Below are positions 59,441-64,000 of a stretch of DNA of 64,000 nucleotides, one piece after another. The notes below the pieces were generated by a model, which was given only the letters and a program-made list of their open reading frames with translations, was not told where the DNA came from and searched no databases. The stretch covers positions 62,001-126,000 of the forward strand of contig CACGBP010000003.1 of assembly GCA_902571375.1 (NCBI GenBank). Direction: 5' to 3'. The position numbers were made by a program, and so were the translations under genes. Origin of the DNA: an uncultured Pelagibacteraceae bacterium (GTDB lineage Bacteria > Pseudomonadota > Alphaproteobacteria > Pelagibacterales > Pelagibacteraceae). Within the stretch, counting starts at the first letter, position 1. Each line of letters opens with the position of its first letter.

Positions 59441-60343
59441 ATGAGAAAAAAAGTTTTAATTCTTTATGGAGGTACATCAAAAGAAAGAGCTATAAGTTTA
59501 GAGACTGGTAAACAAGTTGCGAAAGAACTGAAGAAAAAATACTCAATAAAATTATGTGAGCCAAAAAATCTAGATTTATTAATAAAGTCTTTTAAACCTG
59601 ATATAATTTTTAATGGATTACATGGTCAATTCGGTGAAGATGGATACATCCAGACAATATTAGAAACTTATAAAATTCCGTATACTCATTCAGGACCTTT
59701 GGCTTCACTTTTAGCTATGAATAAGGAAATATCAAAAAAAATTTTTTTGAAAAATAAAATACTTACACCTAAATATCTAAAATATGATTTTACAAAAAAA
59801 ATTGATAAAAAATTAATCAAAAGAAAATTAAAATTTCCAGTTGTAGTCAAGCCAAAAAATGAAGGCTCAAGTGTAAACGTTTTCATTTGTAGCGAAAAAA
59901 ACATTTCTAAAAATTTAGTAAAGTTAAAACATTATAAAGAAATATTAATTGAGGAATTTATAGGAGGTAGAGAGATACAAGTAGCCATTATGGGAAAGAG
60001 AAAGCTAGGTGCTATTGAATTGAAGCCGAAAAGAAAATTTTATGATTATAAAGCTAAGTATGAAAAAAAAGCAGGAACTGATCACATAATCCCAGTGGAA
60101 CTCCCAAAATCAAAAATGAATGATATTTTAAACATTGCTATGCTTGCACATAACTTAATTGGATGTAGAGGCATAACGAGATCAGATTTTAAATATTACA
60201 AAGGTAAGTTTTATTTACTTGAGATAAATACTCAACCAGGGATGACAAAACTTTCATTAGTACCTGAAATAGCTAATTATAATAATATAACATTTGTAAA
60301 GTTATTAGACTGGATGTTGAATGATGCATCAATTAATAGATAA
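59441..60343 (+). CDS. ddl: D-alanine-D-alanine ligase
   Basis: Ddl makes the D-Ala-D-Ala dipeptide used by the MurF half of murEF. The 300-residue ATP-grasp protein has ILYGGTSKERAISLETG, FNGLHGQFGEDGYIQTILE, VVKPKNEGSSVNVF, LIEEFIGGREIQVAIMG, TRSDFKYYKGKFYLLEINTQPGMT and the terminal MTKLSLVPEIA. Length and active-site motifs are normal. The 3' end overlaps ftsQ by 23 bases. Confidence 0.96.
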   Translation: MRKKVLILYGGTSKERAISLETGKQVAKELKKKYSIKLCEPKNLDLLIKSFKPDIIFNGLHGQFGEDGYIQTILETYKIPYTHSGPLASLLAMNKEISKKIFLKNKILTPKYLKYDFTKKIDKKLIKRKLKFPVVVKPKNEGSSVNVFICSEKNISKNLVKLKHYKEILIEEFIGGREIQVAIMGKRKLGAIELKPKRKFYDYKAKYEKKAGTDHIIPVELPKSKMNDILNIAMLAHNLIGCRGITRSDFKYYKGKFYLLEINTQPGMTKLSLVPEIANYNNITFVKLLDWMLNDASINR

Positions 60344-61007
60344 AAGAAAATATTTACTTTATTTATTTATTTTACTTTTATTATCAACAATCAATAGTCA
60401 ATCATTAATTAATTTAAAATTTTTTAAAATAAAAGATATTGAAATTTTAGAGGATAAATCAAACGTTAATAATTCTGTGAAAGAAATTATTGAGGATAAT
60501 TTATCAATTTTTAAAGACCAAAATATTTTTTTATTAGATGAAAAACTAATAGCAAAAAAAATTTCTGATAATAGTTGGATTTCAAATTTTTCAATTCAAA
60601 AAAAATATCCTTCAAAATTAATAGTAAATTTGAGAAAAACAGAGCCTATAGCAAAAATTATATTTGATAATGAAATTTTTTATATTGGATCAAATTTCAA
60701 GTTAATTAAATCTAAAATTCAATTTAATAATTTACCAAATATTTTTGGTAAACCTAAAATTGATCAATTTAAAAATCTAATCACTAACCTTAATTTATCC
60801 TCAATAAGTTATGAAGATATTTCAGATATTTATTATTTAAAATCTGGGAGGTGGAATTTAAAAATTCAGAATGACGTCATTATAAAGTTACCAAGAGATA
60901 ATATTCTTGAGTCTTTAAATTTAGTAAAAAAAATATTAGATAATGAAAGTATTAAAAGTAAAAATACTATTGATTTGACTGTAAAAAATCAAATAATAGT
61001 AGATTAA
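60321..61007 (+). CDS. ftsQ: Cell division protein FtsQ
   Basis: The 228-residue bitopic protein has a short basic N-terminus, one membrane helix (about residues 11-27), a POTRA domain (FFKIKDIEILEDKSNVNNSVKEIIEDN), and the FtsQ beta-domain (SWISNFSIQKKYPSKLIVNLRKTEPIAKI). FtsQ recruits the FtsL/FtsB/FtsW/FtsI module. Two adjacent ATG codons (60321 and 60324) are possible starts. It overlaps ddl by 23 bases and the next gene by one base. Confidence 0.88.
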   Translation: MMHQLIDKRKYLLYLFILLLLSTINSQSLINLKFFKIKDIEILEDKSNVNNSVKEIIEDNLSIFKDQNIFLLDEKLIAKKISDNSWISNFSIQKKYPSKLIVNLRKTEPIAKIIFDNEIFYIGSNFKLIKSKIQFNNLPNIFGKPKIDQFKNLITNLNLSSISYEDISDIYYLKSGRWNLKIQNDVIIKLPRDNILESLNLVKKILDNESIKSKNTIDLTVKNQIIVD

Positions 61008-61708
61008 TGACAAATCAAGATTTATTTAGAAGTTTTTTTTCAGTATCAAATAAAGAAATATCCATTTATGTCAAAAATATTAACTGTGATGAAATAGTTT
61101 TTTTTAAAAAAGAAAAAATTGATGACAATCAGAGTCATCTTTATAATGATTTTCTACAGAATTTTTTTCTAGAAAAAATAGAGGAAATAGAAGAACAGAT
61201 TAAATTATTTGTTGATAATATTTCATTAATAATTGAAAGTGAAAATATAGTTTCAATTCGATTTTCTCTAAAACAAAAAATTGAAAATAAAGTTATTTCC
61301 TTGAAAGAGTTAAAAAGCTTATTGTTAGTTGGTCAAGAGGAAATACTTAAATACAACCAAAATCTTTTACTAATTCATTTTCTAGTAGATTTAATTAATA
61401 TTGATGGAAGAATAGTTGAAACTATTGAGAATCAATTTGTAAAAAAATTTATGAGTATAGAATTAAGATTTATTTGCATTAATCAAAATACTGTTGATGA
61501 ATTCAAAAATTTATTTAAAAAAAAACAAATTTATTTAGAAAAAATTTTTTCTGCTGAATATTTAAAAGATTTTATGAAAAATAATGAAAATATAATTAAT
61601 TCAATAGATAAAGTAGAAAGTGGTATTAACAAATTAGAAGTCAGTTTAGTTCCAAAAAAGTCTATTAAAAAAGGTTTTTTCGAGACATTTTTTGATTATT
61701 TCAGTTAA
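61007..61708 (+). CDS. Reduced FtsA-like protein (1C/SHS2 domain plus amphipathic tail)
   Basis: This 233-residue protein occupies the position of ftsA between ftsQ and lpxC. FtsA is normally about 400-420 residues of actin fold. Residues about 100-185 (VISLKELKSLLLVGQEEIL, then LIHFLVDLINIDGRIVETI) follow the pattern of FtsA domain 1C, with its 'I..eDv..vl..a' helix and 'idg..gi.dP' strand. The last residues, KKGFFETFFDYFS, form an amphipathic helix like the FtsA membrane anchor. I see none of the actin-fold nucleotide motifs (no DxGT phosphate loop, no adenosine GG motif), and about half the protein is missing. The identification is by position and pattern, not close similarity. It may be a non-ATPase FtsZ anchor. 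Confidence 0.6.
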   Translation: MTNQDLFRSFFSVSNKEISIYVKNINCDEIVFFKKEKIDDNQSHLYNDFLQNFFLEKIEEIEEQIKLFVDNISLIIESENIVSIRFSLKQKIENKVISLKELKSLLLVGQEEILKYNQNLLLIHFLVDLINIDGRIVETIENQFVKKFMSIELRFICINQNTVDEFKNLFKKKQIYLEKIFSAEYLKDFMKNNENIINSIDKVESGINKLEVSLVPKKSIKKGFFETFFDYFS

Positions 61709-61772
61709 TATTGTATTTTATTGTAATATTACTTGTTTTCTAAATTTTACAATTTAAGCATAACTTGCCGTT

Positions 61773-62693
61773 GTGCATAATTTAAGTCAAAAAACTGTAA
61801 AATCAGACATAAGCTTTAGCGGAATTGGTCTACATACAGGAAATGCTGTAGATTTAATAATAAAACCCGCGCAACCAAATAATGGAATTATTTTTAAAAG
61901 AACAGACCTAAAAGAGAATAATATTATAATCCCAGGAGTTTTTAATGTTTCAAGTGCAAGTTTTTGCACTACGATTTCAAATGATTTTGGTGTCAGTGTT
62001 TCGACAATTGAGCACTTAATGGGAGCATTGTTTATATTGGGCGTAGATAATGCTGTGATTGAAATTAACAATAATGAAGTTCCAATTCTCGATGGTTCAG
62101 CAAAAGTGTTTGTAGAAAAAATAACTAAAACTGGTTTAGAAGTAAGTAATCAACCAATAAGAATAATCAAAATTAATAAGAGAATTGATTATGTGGATGG
62201 TTCAAAATCTATTTGCTTAGAGCCAAATAATATTAATTTTGAAATTGATTTTAGTTTAGAGTATTCAAATTCAGTTATAGGAAATCAAAGCAATCACATA
62301 AATGTTTATGAAGATGATCTTTCAGACATTCTAAGCTCTAGAACTTTTTGTTTATACGAGGATATTGAAAAATTAAAAACTCTTGGCTTAGCTAGAGGTG
62401 GAAGTTTAGACAACGCAATAGTGGTTAAAGAAAAAGAAGTTCTTAACAAAGATGGTTTAAGAAATAAAAAAGAATTTGTAAATCACAAAATTTTAGACTG
62501 CATAGGGGATATTTATTTATCAGGATACAAAATGGTAGGTAAAATCAAGTGCACTCATGGTGGTCATAAATTAACAAATCAACTTTTGAGAAAAGTTTTT
62601 AGTGATAAAAATAATTATTCAATCATTGAAATTAAAGAAAAAAGCCTTCCCAGCACTCTTGTAAACAGAGGTTATTTAAAATCTATTGCATAA
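61773..62693 (+). CDS. lpxC: UDP-3-O-acyl-N-acetylglucosamine deacetylase
   Basis: LpxC commits UDP-GlcNAc derivatives to lipid A. The 306-residue protein starts with GTG at 61773. It has FSGIGLHTGNAVDLIIKPA, the zinc histidine in VSTIEHLMGALFI, ILDGSAKVFVE, RTFCLYEDIEKLKTLGLARGGSLDNAIV, and the second zinc site NHKILDCIGDIYLSG, followed by the catalytic HGGHKLTNQL. All ligands are present. It implies that a lipid A outer membrane is made. A 64-base spacer separates it from the FtsA-like gene. Confidence 0.97.
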   Translation: MHNLSQKTVKSDISFSGIGLHTGNAVDLIIKPAQPNNGIIFKRTDLKENNIIIPGVFNVSSASFCTTISNDFGVSVSTIEHLMGALFILGVDNAVIEINNNEVPILDGSAKVFVEKITKTGLEVSNQPIRIIKINKRIDYVDGSKSICLEPNNINFEIDFSLEYSNSVIGNQSNHINVYEDDLSDILSSRTFCLYEDIEKLKTLGLARGGSLDNAIVVKEKEVLNKDGLRNKKEFVNHKILDCIGDIYLSGYKMVGKIKCTHGGHKLTNQLLRKVFSDKNNYSIIEIKEKSLPSTLVNRGYLKSIA

Positions 62694-62738
62694 TTTTTTT
62701 AAGTAATTTAAAGATATTTATTACTTAGGTGAATTAGT

Positions 62739-63578
62739 ATGATATCAAAATTTTCTTTTGTATTTTTTTTTATAATATTTCTAGCGTCATGTTCTCAAAA
62801 AAAAGATGAAATTTCTTTAATAAAAGAAGTTGATCAACAAGCAGAATTAATTGCTACATACACTGAAGCAATGGAAAATTTAAAAAAGAATGATACTTAC
62901 TTTGCAGCCAATAAATTTTTGGAAGCTGAGTTATTATTTCCTCAATCTGATTGGGCACCAAAATCAGCTCTAATGGCAGCTTACTCTTATTATCTTCAAG
63001 ACTATTATTCGAAAAGTATTTTTCATTTAGAAAGATTTATTTCAACTTACCCAAAAGATAAAAGAATGCCATATGCTTATTATTTATTGGCAATGTGTTA
63101 TTATGAAAATATTGAGGATGAAAAAAGAGATTTATTGCCCTTGTTAGAATCAAAAAATTTGTTTGAACAAATTATATCAAAATATCCTAAAACTGATTTT
63201 GCATTAGATGCAAAATTTAAAATAGGTTTAATTAATGAAACAGTAGCTTCAAAAGAAATTTATATAGGAAGGCATTATGTAAAAAAAGAAAAATGGATTG
63301 CAGCAATAAACAGATTTAGAAATATTGTAGAAAATTATGACACAACTATTTATGTTGAAGAAGCATTACATAGATTAGTAGAGATATACTATAGAATTGG
63401 ATTAACAAATGAGTCTGCAAAATATGCTAAACTTTTAGGTTATAATTATGGTTCTAGTGAATGGTATAAGCAGTCATATGCGATTTTTAATAAAGAGTAT
63501 GCTAATATTGAAAAAAAACAAACAGTTTCAAAAGAAAAAAAAGGTATTATTAAAAGATTTAAAAAACTTTTTGAGTAA
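62739..63578 (+). CDS. bamD: Outer-membrane assembly lipoprotein BamD
   Basis: BamD, with BamA, inserts beta-barrel proteins. The 279-residue protein has a lipoprotein signal with lipobox LASC (Cys18) and then TPR-like repeats: TYTEAMENLKKNDTYFAANKFLEAELLFPQSDWAPKSALMAAYSYYLQDYYSKSIFHLERFI, LFEQIISKYPKTDFALDA and EKWIAAINRFRNIVENY. This is the BamD/ComL arrangement. In alphaproteobacteria the order lpxC-bamD-recN-ligA is common; recN is missing here and ligA follows after 2 bases. Confidence 0.95.
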   Translation: MISKFSFVFFFIIFLASCSQKKDEISLIKEVDQQAELIATYTEAMENLKKNDTYFAANKFLEAELLFPQSDWAPKSALMAAYSYYLQDYYSKSIFHLERFISTYPKDKRMPYAYYLLAMCYYENIEDEKRDLLPLLESKNLFEQIISKYPKTDFALDAKFKIGLINETVASKEIYIGRHYVKKEKWIAAINRFRNIVENYDTTIYVEEALHRLVEIYYRIGLTNESAKYAKLLGYNYGSSEWYKQSYAIFNKEYANIEKKQTVSKEKKGIIKRFKKLFE

Positions 63579-63580
63579 TA

Positions 63581-64000
63581 ATGAATGATGATCAAATTAA
63601 AAATGAATATTCCAAAAAGATAAAACTATTTAAAAAATATAACAAATATTATTACGATAGAAGTAATCCAATAGTTTCAGATCAAGAGTTTGATATTTTA
63701 AAAAATCAAATTATCGAATTAGAAAAGAAGCATTCTTTTTTAAAAAGTGATAATTCACCAACTAAAAGTGTCGGATTTAAACCATCTAAAATTTTTAAAA
63801 AGGTAAGTCATAAATCTCCTATGCTTTCTTTGAGTAATGCTTTTACTAAAGAGGATTTATTAAATTTTGAAAAAAAGATACTAAATTTTCTTAATAAAAA
63901 AGATTTTGAAATAGAATATTCTGCTGAACCAAAGATTGATGGGATTTCTGCATCATTAATCTACATTGATGGAAAGTTTGAGACTGGTTTATCAAGAGGA
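63581..64000 (+). CDS. ligA: NAD-dependent DNA ligase, N-terminal part (cut by window edge)
   Basis: The frame starting at ATG 63581 stays open to the window end (140 codons). It has the Ia domain pattern NKYYYDRSNPIVSDQEFD, which binds NMN, then SPMLSLSNAFTKEDLLNF, and the adenylation motif AEPKIDGISASLIY with nucleophile K118 (KxDG). LigA seals Okazaki fragments and repair nicks. The remainder of the gene lies outside the window. It starts 2 bases after bamD. Confidence 0.95.
   Translation, partial: MNDDQIKNEYSKKIKLFKKYNKYYYDRSNPIVSDQEFDILKNQIIELEKKHSFLKSDNSPTKSVGFKPSKIFKKVSHKSPMLSLSNAFTKEDLLNFEKKILNFLNKKDFEIEYSAEPKIDGISASLIYIDGKFETGLSRG

Overview
This window looks like a piece of the chromosome of a streamlined marine alphaproteobacterium of the SAR11 / Pelagibacterales type. 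It is strongly AT-rich and packed almost without spacers. Many neighbouring genes overlap or abut, and poly-Lys/Asn/Ile codon use is uniform throughout. It carries alphaproteobacterial hallmarks: a CcrM-type GANTC methylase, a Rieske-cytochrome b-cytochrome c1 operon, the yqeY-dnaG-rpoD block, ELM1-family and MidA-family proteins, and a cell-division cluster ending in lpxC-bamD-ligA. No phage, transposon, CRISPR or plasmid gene is visible. This is core genome, and the interest lies in what has been lost, fused or compacted.

Layout. 1-4040 (-): end of the ATP synthase a-subunit gene, atpI, an SMC-like ATPase, a DsbA-like thioredoxin, and a DciA/DUF721 protein. 4041-6166 (+): mutY and an FAD monooxygenase. 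6163-8633 (-): ccrM, rnhB, a family 4-type uracil-DNA glycosylase. 8645-12559 (+): TPR protein, ispE, tRNA-Gln, cca. 12556-14336 (-): greA, hemF, trmL. 14429-16989 (+): petABC. 16966-22932 (-): ychF, pth, rplY, prs, pgeF, midA, lgt. 22977-23225 (+): ubiK. 23203-25610 (-): an EnvZ/OmpR-type pair with a MarR regulator. 25685-26566 (+): ilvE. 26563-32310 (-): pgsA, uvrC, folB, a folM-like reductase, uvrB. 32347-36100: aspartate aminotransferase (+), trxB (-), ELM1-like and 2OG-oxygenase-like genes (+). 36109-40896 (-): small membrane ORF, carB, carA. 41023-45373 (+): yqeY, dnaG, rpoD, tRNA-Val, tRNA-Met. 45386-46783 (-): mlaC-like and mlaA. 46836-64000 (+): an AmpD/AmiD-like amidase, RNase P RNA, and a long wall/division cluster: mraZ-ftsZ-rsmH-ftsL-ftsI-murEF-mraY-murD-ftsW-ddl-ftsQ-(ftsA-like remnant)-lpxC-bamD-ligA.

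The most notable region is 48000-64000. The division cluster is rearranged: ftsZ sits second, murE and murF are fused in one 946-codon gene, and murG, murC and murB are absent between ftsW and ddl. At the usual ftsA position there is a 233-codon protein that looks like FtsA reduced to its 1C (SHS2) part plus a membrane-targeting helix, without the nucleotide-binding half. The promoter in front of mraZ-ftsZ combines a GANTC site on its -35 with three exactly 10-bp-spaced MraZ boxes over its -10. The predicted ccrM promoter likewise has GANTC sites in its core. Together these suggest a compact circuit in which CcrM methylation and MraZ time division gene expression.

Other proteins appear stripped of standard parts: the SMC has no recognisable hinge, DnaG has lost three of four zinc ligands, and the uracil glycosylase lacks most of the family's Fe-S cysteines. 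tRNA-Val(GAC) has a non-canonical T-loop and D-loop. All of this is reading by eye; no database search, alignment or structure prediction was run.
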